A DNA stretch of 22,667 bases from CALHVX01 sp038757945 (lineage in GTDB: Bacteria > Pseudomonadota > Gammaproteobacteria > Pseudomonadales > Azotimanducaceae), in the NCBI GenBank assembly GCA_038757945.1, contig JBCDGJ010000069.1, positions 1-22,667 on the forward strand. The letters run 5' to 3'. The position numbers and the translations under genes are program-made. The notes beneath the pieces were generated by a model. That model did no database searches, had not been told where the DNA came from, and worked only from the letters and a program-made list of their open reading frames with translations. Of this stretch, positions 1-6,796 are shown one piece after another (positions within the stretch are counted from its first letter, which is position 1; each line of letters begins with the position of its first letter).

Positions 1-1
1 G

Positions 2-145
2 CCGGCGCCGGCAACGCCACCGGCGGATTATCCGGCTGAGGTCTGGCCGCTCTGGTTCGTTGCCCATGCCTTCGGCTTTACGCGCGCATTCGGCCTGCTG
101 TTCCTGCTCGGTCTGGGCATTGGTGTTGCACTGACTGCGGTTTGA
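2..145 (+). CDS. C-terminal end of an unidentified membrane protein (partial)
   Basis: An open frame enters from the left edge and stops at a TGA at 143-145. The visible 47 residues run from a Pro/Ala-rich stretch through PAEVWPLWFVAHAFGFTRAF into a hydrophobic helix (LLFLLGLGIGVAL), which suggests a last transmembrane segment at the C-terminus of an integral membrane protein. The pattern of aromatic residues, then a short basic turn, then a helix is loosely reminiscent of the ends of UbiA-like prenyltransferases, but this is only an impression and no family is assigned. The start and most of the gene lie outside the window. Confidence 0.5.
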   Translation, partial: PAPATPPADYPAEVWPLWFVAHAFGFTRAFGLLFLLGLGIGVALTAV

Positions 146-241
146 CGCGTCCCTTTCCAGACGAGCACCGAGCTGGCACCACGGCGCATTGCCGAAGGGC
201 CTTTTGCAGCCGCGGGCAGACCGGTGCCGTCGGCAACGTGT

Positions 242-289
242 GCAGACATCGAGGCAGACATCGAGGCAGACATTGAGGCGGGCAATGAG
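242..289. repeat. Four tandem copies of a 12-bp unit
   Basis: The unit GCAGACATCGAG occurs twice exactly (242-253, 254-265), once with one change (266-277) and once more divergent (278-289). The array lies about 40 bases upstream of the cytochrome c start. Because the unit is 12 bp, all frames stay open through it and an in-frame upstream extension of the cytochrome gene exists, but the ribosome binding site and signal peptide place the start at 330. The function is unknown; it could be slippage-generated or a regulatory spacer. Confidence 0.8.
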
Positions 290-318
290 GATTGGGCAGG
301 CGTACCGCCTCTGCAGAT

Positions 319-326
319 GGGAGAAG
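319..326 (+). promoter_or_regulatory. Ribosome binding site that fixes the cytochrome c start
   Basis: GGGAGAAG sits just upstream of the ATG at 330, with the GGAG core about six bases before it. This supports 330 over the longer frame opening at 189, which would put an Arg-rich repeat-encoded stretch in front of a lipoprotein signal peptide. Confidence 0.6.
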
Positions 327-329
327 ACT

Positions 330-779
330 ATGTCGAAGCGAGTTGAAAGCGGGCTGCTGATTGCCCTGGCAGTGGTGATGGCTTCCGGCTGCGAACCGCA
401 GGCTCGAGGCTTCGCGTTGCCGCCTGGCGATGCCAGCGCCGGGCTTACGGCCTTCCGCGAGCTGCAGTGCAACCAGTGCCACAGCATTCCGAACCTCATC
501 AAGAAGCGTTACGACTCCCTGTATCCGGAGGTTGAGGTTGTCCTCGGCGGCCCGGTGCAGCGCATCAAGACCTATGGTCAGCTGGTGACTGCGATCATCC
601 ACCCGGGCAAAGCCGTAACGCGTGCGGTTCCCGAGTCCGGGATGGCAGACGAAGACACGTCGATCATGCCGGTCTACAACGGCGCCATGACCGTGGAGCA
701 GCTTGTGAACCTGACGACTTTCCTGCAGGAAACCTACGAGCTCAGCCCGCCGCCATACTACCCGATGGTCATGCACTGA
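330..779 (+). CDS. Monoheme cytochrome c lipoprotein
   Basis: This 149-residue protein is predicted to be a lipid-anchored periplasmic electron carrier. Residues 1-20 form a lipoprotein signal peptide ending in MASGC, so Cys21 would be the lipidated residue. One haem c site, CNQCH, is at 47-51, and Met113 in SIMPVYNGAM is a plausible distal ligand, giving a small class I cytochrome fold. Between them is an unusually long insert with LGGPVQRIKTYG (72-83). The C-terminus is PPYYP-rich. The start is set by a good ribosome binding site. It is followed after 45 bases by the kinase-like gene on the same strand. No oxidase or dehydrogenase partner is adjacent, so its redox partner is unknown. The haem attachment is clear; the lipid anchor is inferred from the signal. 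Confidence 0.85.
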   Translation: MSKRVESGLLIALAVVMASGCEPQARGFALPPGDASAGLTAFRELQCNQCHSIPNLIKKRYDSLYPEVEVVLGGPVQRIKTYGQLVTAIIHPGKAVTRAVPESGMADEDTSIMPVYNGAMTVEQLVNLTTFLQETYELSPPPYYPMVMH

Positions 780-824
780 CGCCGGTTGCGTCGGTGATGG
801 CCCGGCGGCGCCAGCGGCTTGCTG

Positions 825-2351
825 ATGATGGCCTCCGCCCGGATTCCTGACCACCTGCTCCTGCCGTCGGCCTATGACCATCCGGTCGAGGCCGTGCGGC
901 TGATCGAGACGCACATGTCCTGGGTCTTTCTGACCGGTCCCTACGCCTACAAGGTCAAGAAACCGGTGAACTTCGGGTTTGTGAATTTCGCCACCCTCGA
1001 TCGCCGCCACCATTTCTGCGTCGAGGAGCTGCGCTGTAACCGTCAGTTTGCGGCGGCGCTCTATCGCGCTGTGCTGCCGATCGTGGTGGGCGCGCAGGGC
1101 CGCCTGCGGATCGGCGCTCCGGACGAAGGTGCCGCTGCCGTGGACTGGGCCGTGCAGATGGTCCAGTTTGATCCGACGCAGCAGGCCGATGTGCTGCTTG
1201 CCGGGGGTCACCTTCGCAGTGACGATCTGCACCGTTTTGGCAGTGAGTTGGCTGTGCAGCACAGCTCGCTGGTGCCGTTCGCTGGTGACTACGACCCCAT
1301 CACGCCGGTGGCGGACAACTTTGCCAGCCTGTTGCGCGGAGCCCTGCAGCCGACGCTGCGCCAGCGGGTCGAACGGCTCGCCGAGGCAACGGCCGGCGAG
1401 TCTTCGCGCTACGCCGCCCGGCTGCTGCGGCGCCAGGACGCTGGCCGGGTGCGTGAGTGTCACGGCGACCTGCACCTGACGAACATGGTTCGTCTTGCCG
1501 ATGGGCTCTGTGCCTTCGACTGCCTGGAGTTCGACCAGGCGCTGCGCTGTATCGATGTCTACTGCGATGCGGCGTTTCTGCTGATGGACTGCCTGGTTCG
1601 GGATCGCCCCGATCTGGCCTATGCCTTCCTCGATGGTTACCTCAACGCGGCCGGAGACTACGATGGGTTGTCGCTGGTGCCTTACTTCGCGCGCTACCGT
1701 TCGCTGGTGCGCGCCAAGGTCGCCGCGCTGCGGCTGGCGCAGGTACCGGGCGAACGCGCTGCCAGCGACAAGCTCGAACGGCACCTCGGCTGGGCCGCAG
1801 CCCACAGCCAGCGTCCGGCGGGCGATCTGCTGATCATGAACGGGGTCTCTGGAACCGGAAAGTCCTTCTGGGCCGAACAGCTGGTACCCGCGCTGGGGGC
1901 GATGCGGCTGCGGTCCGACGTGCTCCGCAAGGCGGAGTTCGCGGCGGCCGATACTACTGCCCGGCACCTTCGGGCAGGGCTCTACGAAGCGTCGGTTTCC
2001 GAGCAGGTTTACGTCCGTCTCGCGGAGCTCAGCGAGGCTTTGCTCCGGGCAGGAGAGACGGTGATCGTCGACGCGGCCTGTCTGCAGCGATCCTCGCGGG
2101 CGCTGCTGCAGAGGGCTGCCGAGAAAGCCGGTGCAAAGGTCCGCATACTTCGTCTCACAGCACCCGATGCGGTGCTGGCGGCGCGCATCGAGGCGCGGCA
2201 GCGAACCGGCAACGACGCATCGGATGCCGATGTCGAGGTGCTCCGCTGGCAGCAGGCGGATGAACAGCCGCCAGTTGCGCCGCAGGAATCGGTGGTCACG
2301 GTGGACACCGGTAACCTGAATCTCACACGCCTGCTTGCGGCGCACCGGTAG
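825..2351 (+). CDS. Fusion of APH-like kinase domain and P-loop (AAA_33-type) kinase domain
   Basis: About 508 residues in two parts. The N-terminal ~320 residues resemble aminoglycoside phosphotransferase/choline-kinase-like proteins: a Lys-rich YAYKVKKPV segment near 41-49, and the catalytic loop HGDLHLTN at 213-220 followed by CAFDCLEFD, the equivalent of the metal-binding Asp segment. The C-terminal ~180 residues form a nucleotide-binding domain with a Walker A motif GVSGTGKS at 340-347, as in small-molecule or zeta-toxin-like P-loop kinases. Two-domain proteins of this build are widespread in proteobacteria and are usually annotated as bifunctional aminoglycoside phosphotransferase/ATP-binding protein; the substrate is not known and antibiotic resistance should not be assumed. 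ATG at 825 or 828 and TTG at 819 are all possible starts, and no strong ribosome binding site separates them. Confidence 0.85.
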   Translation: MMASARIPDHLLLPSAYDHPVEAVRLIETHMSWVFLTGPYAYKVKKPVNFGFVNFATLDRRHHFCVEELRCNRQFAAALYRAVLPIVVGAQGRLRIGAPDEGAAAVDWAVQMVQFDPTQQADVLLAGGHLRSDDLHRFGSELAVQHSSLVPFAGDYDPITPVADNFASLLRGALQPTLRQRVERLAEATAGESSRYAARLLRRQDAGRVRECHGDLHLTNMVRLADGLCAFDCLEFDQALRCIDVYCDAAFLLMDCLVRDRPDLAYAFLDGYLNAAGDYDGLSLVPYFARYRSLVRAKVAALRLAQVPGERAASDKLERHLGWAAAHSQRPAGDLLIMNGVSGTGKSFWAEQLVPALGAMRLRSDVLRKAEFAAADTTARHLRAGLYEASVSEQVYVRLAELSEALLRAGETVIVDAACLQRSSRALLQRAAEKAGAKVRILRLTAPDAVLAARIEARQRTGNDASDADVEVLRWQQADEQPPVAPQESVVTVDTGNLNLTRLLAAHR

Positions 2352-2392
2352 ACTGCCGTTTTGGCCCGAACCCTGGCCCAGGCGGAGTTGAG

Positions 2393-3328
2393 ATGAGCGG
2401 ACTGCTTGCCCTGCTGGACGATGTTGCAGCCATTGCGAAGATTGCCGCGACCTCGGTAGACGATATCGTCGGCCAGGCGACGAAAACCGGCGCCCAGGCT
2501 GCCGGCGCTGTCATCGATGATGCGGCGGTTACCCCGAACTACGTGCAGGGCTTTTCCGCGGACCGGGAGCTGCCTATTGTCTGGCGTATCGCCCGCGGCT
2601 CACTGTTCAACAAGCTGGTCATCCTGTTGCCGATCGCAATGGCGTTGTCCGCGTTTGCACCCTGGGTGATCCCCGGCCTGCTGCTCCTGGGCGGGGCATA
2701 TCTGTGCTACGAAGGAGCCGAGAAGGTGGCTCATGTCTTTGGGCATGCCTCTGCGGGAGCAGCCCAGGACGCCGGTCCGGCCTCCGCAGCGCACCTTGAA
2801 CAGGCCAGGGTCAGGGGCGCCATCAAGACGGACTTCGTGCTCTCGGCTGAAATCATGACGATCGCGCTCGCCGCGCTGCCCGAGGGCAGCCTCATCTACG
2901 AAGCGGCCATCCTCGCAGTTGTTGCGGTTGGGATCACCGCGCTGGTCTACGGTAGCGTGGCGCTGATCGTCAAGGCCGACGACTTCGGGCTTTACCTGGC
3001 CCGGGACGGCCGCAGCGGCTTCGTCCAAAGCTTCGGACGATCGCTGGTGCGAGCCATGCCCGGATTCATGCGCCTGCTGACGACCGTGGGCACGGCCGCC
3101 ATGCTCTGGGTGGGGGGCGCCATCATCCTGCATGCCCTGAACCAGATGGGCTTCACCCAGCCGGAGCATCTCGTGCATGACCTTGCCGTTGCCGTCAGCC
3201 AGGCTGCGGGCGCTGCCCAGGGCCTGATCGAATGGCTGGTCACCGCGACCACCGGTGGGGTGCTGGGCCTGCTGCTCGGGCTGCTCCTGCTGTCCGTGGC
3301 CAGCCTCGTTGAGCGGCTGTTCCGCTGA
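2393..3328 (+). CDS. yedI: DUF808/YedI-family inner membrane protein
   Basis: A 311-residue integral membrane protein matching the DUF808 (YedI) family over its whole length. The N-terminus MSGLLALLDDVAAIAKIAAT and the following VDDIVGQATKTG are family hallmarks. Hydrophobic segments lie near 73-105, 147-165, 167-195, 228-248 and 285-308, with a charged loop at 115-145. Its biochemical role is unknown in any organism as far as I know. A GGCGGAG ribosome binding site precedes the ATG. The gene starts 41 bases after the kinase gene and ends at a likely terminator, so it is probably the last gene of the transcript that includes the two genes before it. Confidence 0.9.
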   Translation: MSGLLALLDDVAAIAKIAATSVDDIVGQATKTGAQAAGAVIDDAAVTPNYVQGFSADRELPIVWRIARGSLFNKLVILLPIAMALSAFAPWVIPGLLLLGGAYLCYEGAEKVAHVFGHASAGAAQDAGPASAAHLEQARVRGAIKTDFVLSAEIMTIALAALPEGSLIYEAAILAVVAVGITALVYGSVALIVKADDFGLYLARDGRSGFVQSFGRSLVRAMPGFMRLLTTVGTAAMLWVGGAIILHALNQMGFTQPEHLVHDLAVAVSQAAGAAQGLIEWLVTATTGGVLGLLLGLLLLSVASLVERLFR

Positions 3329-3346
3329 GCCGGCTGGCGGCTTTTT
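3328..3346 (+). terminator. Likely Rho-independent terminator after the DUF808 gene
   Basis: AGCCG (3328-3332) pairs with CGGCT (3338-3342) around a 5-base loop, and five Ts follow (3342-3346). The stem begins at the last base of the DUF808 stop codon. The stem is short (5 bp, all but one G-C), so it may be weak, but its position at a gene end fits. Confidence 0.5.
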
Positions 3347-3372
3347 GGGTATCGGGGTAGTTCCGGTAAACT
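3345..3372 (+). promoter_or_regulatory. Possible sigma70-type promoter for the cytochrome-rhodanese gene
   Basis: TTGGGT (3345-3350) and TAAACT (3367-3372) are separated by 16 bases and lie 31 bases before the GTG start at 3404. Each box only partly matches the consensus (3/6 and 4/6). It is the only promoter-like pair noticed between the terminator and the next gene. Confidence 0.25.
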
Positions 3373-3403
3373 GATCGGCAGCGAGTCGAGCGGGAGAAAC
3401 GAC

Positions 3404-4489
3404 GTGTCTGCAGCGATCGAGCGTATCCAGCGATTGTGTTGTGTCCTTTCCGGATTGCTCGCTAGCACTGCCGCGCTGGCGGCACCGGACTGGTCGCTCA
3501 ACCTGTCGACGGCCGACATGGAACAAGCCGAAGGCCTGTATCAGCAATACTGCGCCCTCTGCCACGGCAAAGACCGGGAGGGGTACCAGGCCGATCACGC
3601 GCCGTCGCTGCGCAGCCAGTCGCTGCTCTCTACCGCCTACCCGCGCTTCCTGTTTGCCACCATCGGCTACGGCCGCGCCAACACCGCGATGGAAGGCTAC
3701 AGCACCGAGATGGGCGGTCCGCTGGAGCGCAATGACATCCGTCTGCTCGCCAAGTGGCTGCTGCAGAGCGAGGGCATTGAGCCCGTGACGCTCGGTAACG
3801 AGGTAATCACGGGCGATACGCAGCGCGGTGGCGAGCTGTACGCCGCGCAGTGCGCCGAGTGCCACGGGGCTGACGGCCAGGGGATAACGGCACCGTCCCT
3901 CGGTGATCCAGCGCTGCTGGCCAATGCGTCCGACGCTTTCCTGCGCCATGCGATCGTCAACGGCCGCGACAATACGCCGATGGTGGCCTTTGGCGGGCAG
4001 CTGCCGGAATCGGACATCAACTCGCTGGTGGCCTACCTGCGGAGCCAGGCGTCCGGCTGGAGCCCGCAGCCGCCGAAACTGCGCCCCGCGCCGTCGGTAG
4101 ATGACTATGTTCTCAACCCGGAGGGTGAAGAACCGCAGTTCACGCTCCGTGATGATCGGTACGTACCGGCGGCCGAAGTCGTGCAGGCGCTGGAAGAAGG
4201 AAAGCGCTTCATTCTGCTCGATACGCGGCCTGCGTCCGCCTGGCAGCGCAGCCATATTCCCGGTGCCGTGCCCATGCCGTACTACCGGGACAAGGAGCGC
4301 GCCGGAGCAAACCTGCCGAACGATGGCACCTGGATTGTTGCCTACTGCGCTTGCCCACACGCGGCCTCAGACTTCGTGGTCAACAACTTGAAGGCGCTCG
4401 GCTACAAGAATCTGGCAGTGATCGACGAAGGGATCCTGGTGTGGACCGCAATGGGTCTGCCGCTGATCGCCGGCGAGCAGCTCGACTAG
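3404..4489 (+). CDS. Exported diheme cytochrome c fused to a rhodanese domain
   Basis: A 361-residue, three-domain periplasmic protein. Residues 1-27 are a Sec signal peptide, with cleavage likely after ALA at 24-26. The first cytochrome domain has CALCH at 50-54 with Met96 as possible distal ligand; the second has CAECH at 150-154 with Met193 in TPMVAFGG. A Pro-rich linker (~218-232) leads to a rhodanese-like domain at about 255-358, with LLDTRPASAW (271-280), HIPGAVPMPYY and the C-terminal GILVW. Cys315 aligns with the rhodanese catalytic Cys, but the loop reads CACPHAAS instead of the usual C-x-x-G-x-R. The fusion implies coupling of electron transfer to sulfane or thiosulfate chemistry, or redox sensing; this is inferred. 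The start is GTG with GGGAGA just upstream; a later start would cut into the signal peptide. Confidence 0.88.
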   Translation: MSAAIERIQRLCCVLSGLLASTAALAAPDWSLNLSTADMEQAEGLYQQYCALCHGKDREGYQADHAPSLRSQSLLSTAYPRFLFATIGYGRANTAMEGYSTEMGGPLERNDIRLLAKWLLQSEGIEPVTLGNEVITGDTQRGGELYAAQCAECHGADGQGITAPSLGDPALLANASDAFLRHAIVNGRDNTPMVAFGGQLPESDINSLVAYLRSQASGWSPQPPKLRPAPSVDDYVLNPEGEEPQFTLRDDRYVPAAEVVQALEEGKRFILLDTRPASAWQRSHIPGAVPMPYYRDKERAGANLPNDGTWIVAYCACPHAASDFVVNNLKALGYKNLAVIDEGILVWTAMGLPLIAGEQLD

Positions 4490-4571
4490 CGCTCCCCGCC
4501 ACGCCAATGGCCGGCGCAGCACCGCCGAACGTTGCGCCGCAGCATTTGCGTGTAGTCAGCGCGGCCTGATC

Positions 4572-6077
4572 GTGCCGCGGAAGAAACAACCCAGGCTGCT
4601 GCGCCGCACCGGATCCGGCGGCGAGCCGCTCGCGCGCAGCAAGCAGCGCGTCTCCTTCGGAATCGATCGGCAGGAGGCTCGCAGCCGGCACCAGCTGTTC
4701 GAAGAAACCGATCCGGTCGCACTCGCCGAGGCGGATCGCGGTGACCAGTGGTACGCGTGGGTCTGTGCCGATCGAGAGCGTGACTACGACTACGAGGGGC
4801 GGTTCCACGAGCGGTCGCTGGATGAGCTGCAGGCGCTGCTCGGCGAGCTGACGACTCAGCGTACGCTTATGGATGCGCTGCCGGACGAGGTGCGTGCGAC
4901 GTGGCTGCCGGTTGCGGCTGCGGAGGTGGATGCGACGGTTGATCGCGAGGGGCTGGAGTGGCGCATCGTCTATCCCTGGGGTGAGGAAGGTACCGTCAGC
5001 CGCTCGCAGCTGCTGTCCGCGATAGGGGGCGGGCACAACGTCAGCCTGGTCAATCGCCTGCTGCGCAGCTGTAGTCAGCCCTTCGCTGCAGAGACGATTT
5101 TCTATTTCGCGCCGCTGTGGATCCGCGGTCCGGACAGCTTTTCCGGCTCGACCCTGCGAGCGCTGGTCGAGCATCTGTTCGTGCGGTACCCGGTTCCCGA
5201 ATGCCTGTATCGCGCCTGGGAGCGTTCCGCTGCCGGTGTTCAGCCGGATTACAAGTGGCTGCGCTGGTTCCTGATCTACGGCCAGGGCGGCAGCCTCAGC
5301 AAGGCCTCGGCGATCGACTACGGCTGGTCGGTGTCCCGCCGTTTTCAGCATTGCTTCGCGCTTGCCCCGGGCCATCTTTCGCCGCTCCTGGCCACGCAGC
5401 ATGCGGAGTTCGAGCGCCTCGACCTGGCTGCGGGCACCCGTCGGTTGCTGTGGTCGGATCGCCGGCTGATGCGCGATCTCACCGCGCAGTGGACGGACCT
5501 GGATCGTCGGCGCATTGAGCAATGGACCGAGTTTGCGCTCTGGCTCGAGCGCTGGCACGACGTCATTGCACCGCTCGATGTGTCACGGCTGCTGGATTGG
5601 GCTGCACACGAGCGGGCCGTGGCGCGCTCGTTCAGCTGGTCCGGACGCAGCGCAACCGCCGCCCTGGCCCGTGCGCGTGCGCACCGGGAGCAGCAGCTTG
5701 CCCGCCTGCACGGTCGCCGCTCGCTGCGCCGCTGGCGCGCGCATGGCATGAATTGGGATGGCCTCCCCGAGAAGCCGGGCCTGTGGCGAATTCGCGAGCT
5801 CCTGAGCGATCTGGAGCTGGTGGAAGAAGGCTTGCGGCTGCGGCACTGCGTGGGTAGCTACGGCTTCCGCTGCGTTGACGGCAGCAGCGCCATCTTTGCC
5901 CTCCTGCGTCTGAACCAGCCCTGGATCACGATCGAGCTTGATCTCGCCACAGGCAGCATCCGCCAGGCGCTCGGGCGTCGGAACCGGGCTGCAACGGCAG
6001 AGGAGCAGACGGTGCTGCAGCGTTGGCACGCGGAAGTCGTGCAGCCCGTGTTAGCGGCGGGCAGCAACCCGCCGTAG
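4572..6077 (+). CDS. PcfJ-like protein of unknown function
   Basis: A 501-residue protein recognised from its C-terminal segment: LRLRHCVGSYGFRC at 421-434, followed by SSAIFALL and ITIELDLATGSIRQALGRRN, the conserved pattern of the PcfJ-like family (named after a gene of an Enterococcus conjugative plasmid). The conserved His425, Cys426 and Cys434 could form a catalytic or metal site, but no activity is established to my knowledge. The N-terminal ~400 residues are rich in Trp, Arg and charged residues with no motif I recognise. There is no signal peptide and no membrane segment. No conjugation gene is nearby. GTG at 4572 is the first start in frame; a short overhang upstream has no good ribosome binding site. 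The start is therefore less certain than the gene. Confidence 0.75.
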   Translation: MPRKKQPRLLRRTGSGGEPLARSKQRVSFGIDRQEARSRHQLFEETDPVALAEADRGDQWYAWVCADRERDYDYEGRFHERSLDELQALLGELTTQRTLMDALPDEVRATWLPVAAAEVDATVDREGLEWRIVYPWGEEGTVSRSQLLSAIGGGHNVSLVNRLLRSCSQPFAAETIFYFAPLWIRGPDSFSGSTLRALVEHLFVRYPVPECLYRAWERSAAGVQPDYKWLRWFLIYGQGGSLSKASAIDYGWSVSRRFQHCFALAPGHLSPLLATQHAEFERLDLAAGTRRLLWSDRRLMRDLTAQWTDLDRRRIEQWTEFALWLERWHDVIAPLDVSRLLDWAAHERAVARSFSWSGRSATAALARARAHREQQLARLHGRRSLRRWRAHGMNWDGLPEKPGLWRIRELLSDLELVEEGLRLRHCVGSYGFRCVDGSSAIFALLRLNQPWITIELDLATGSIRQALGRRNRAATAEEQTVLQRWHAEVVQPVLAAGSNPP

Positions 6078-6151
6078 CCTGATGCGGTTGGGGTGGTGAA
6101 CGGGTATCGTACTGAGCTTCCTGCCGTCTCTGCTCAAGATCCGCACCAGTT

Positions 6152-6796
6152 ATGCTGCAAGCCGTACTTGTTTACTTTGAGGGGCCCCTCGGCAGGCTCG
6201 AGCTGGTGGCGACGCTGCTGCTGATGGCCAACGTCTACCTGCTCGGCCAGCAGCGGCTCAACAATTATCTGTTCGGTTTTGCCGGCGTCGTCCTGTTCGG
6301 TTTCCTGTTCCGCGAATCGAAACTCTATTCCGACATGCTGCTGCAGTGGGCATTTTTTGCGCCGCTGCAGGTCGTCGGCTTTCTGTTGTGGAAGTACGGC
6401 CGGACGCTTGGTGCCGAGGTTGCGCCGGAGCAGACCGACAGCATGCGGGTCGTCATGCTGACCCCCCGCTACTGGCCGTTGATCGCCTTGCTCGTCATCG
6501 CGGCGACCTGGGCCCTCGGCGGCTACATGGCGCATCGAACCGATGCCAGCTTTCCCTATGCCGATGCGCTGACAACGACCATGAGCGTTGCCGCCAGCAT
6601 CCTGATGCTGAAGAAGATTCTGGAAAACTGGGTGCTCTGGATTGCCGTCGACCTGGTGGCCGTGCCGGTGTACTACCTGAAGGGGCTGTACGTTACGGCG
6701 GGGCTGTATGTGGTGTTTCTGGCGCTGGCGGTGATTGGGCTCGTACGCTGGTGGACCGACTACCAGCAGTCGCGGCTGACCGCCGATGCCCGCTGA
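6152..6796 (+). CDS. pnuC: Nicotinamide riboside transporter PnuC
   Basis: A 214-residue polytopic membrane protein of the PnuC family, which takes up nicotinamide riboside by facilitated diffusion, driven by intracellular phosphorylation. The signature segment near the C-terminus is clear: ENWVLWIAVDLVAVPVYYLK followed by GLYVTAGLYVVFLALAVIGL, preceded by SVAASILMLKKIL. About seven hydrophobic segments are visible. Identification is reinforced by the next gene, the NadR-type enzyme, whose ATG lies inside the last codons of this gene (an 11-base overlap), so the two are translated together. The upstream gap (6078-6151) is 74 bases, in which no riboswitch or operator was recognised. No strong ribosome binding site precedes the ATG. 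Confidence 0.92.
   Translation: MLQAVLVYFEGPLGRLELVATLLLMANVYLLGQQRLNNYLFGFAGVVLFGFLFRESKLYSDMLLQWAFFAPLQVVGFLLWKYGRTLGAEVAPEQTDSMRVVMLTPRYWPLIALLVIAATWALGGYMAHRTDASFPYADALTTTMSVAASILMLKKILENWVLWIAVDLVAVPVYYLKGLYVTAGLYVVFLALAVIGLVRWWTDYQQSRLTADAR

Noticed and set aside
189..329. An N-terminal extension of the cytochrome c encoded through the 12-bp repeats
   Set aside because: The extension is Arg-rich, would precede a lipoprotein signal, and the good ribosome binding site is at the ATG at 330.
78..2345. A 755-codon open frame on the minus strand
   Set aside because: It lies antisense to the cytochrome c and kinase genes, which have clear motifs. Its protein shows no family pattern and a composition typical of the shadow frames of GC-rich genes.
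2600..4360. A 586-codon minus-strand frame
   Set aside because: It crosses the DUF808 gene and the cytochrome-rhodanese gene as an antisense shadow, with no start site or motif of its own.
6078..6151. A possible NAD-sensing riboswitch upstream of pnuC
   Set aside because: The 74-base gap showed no conserved motif or stem pattern that I recognised as an NAD riboswitch.
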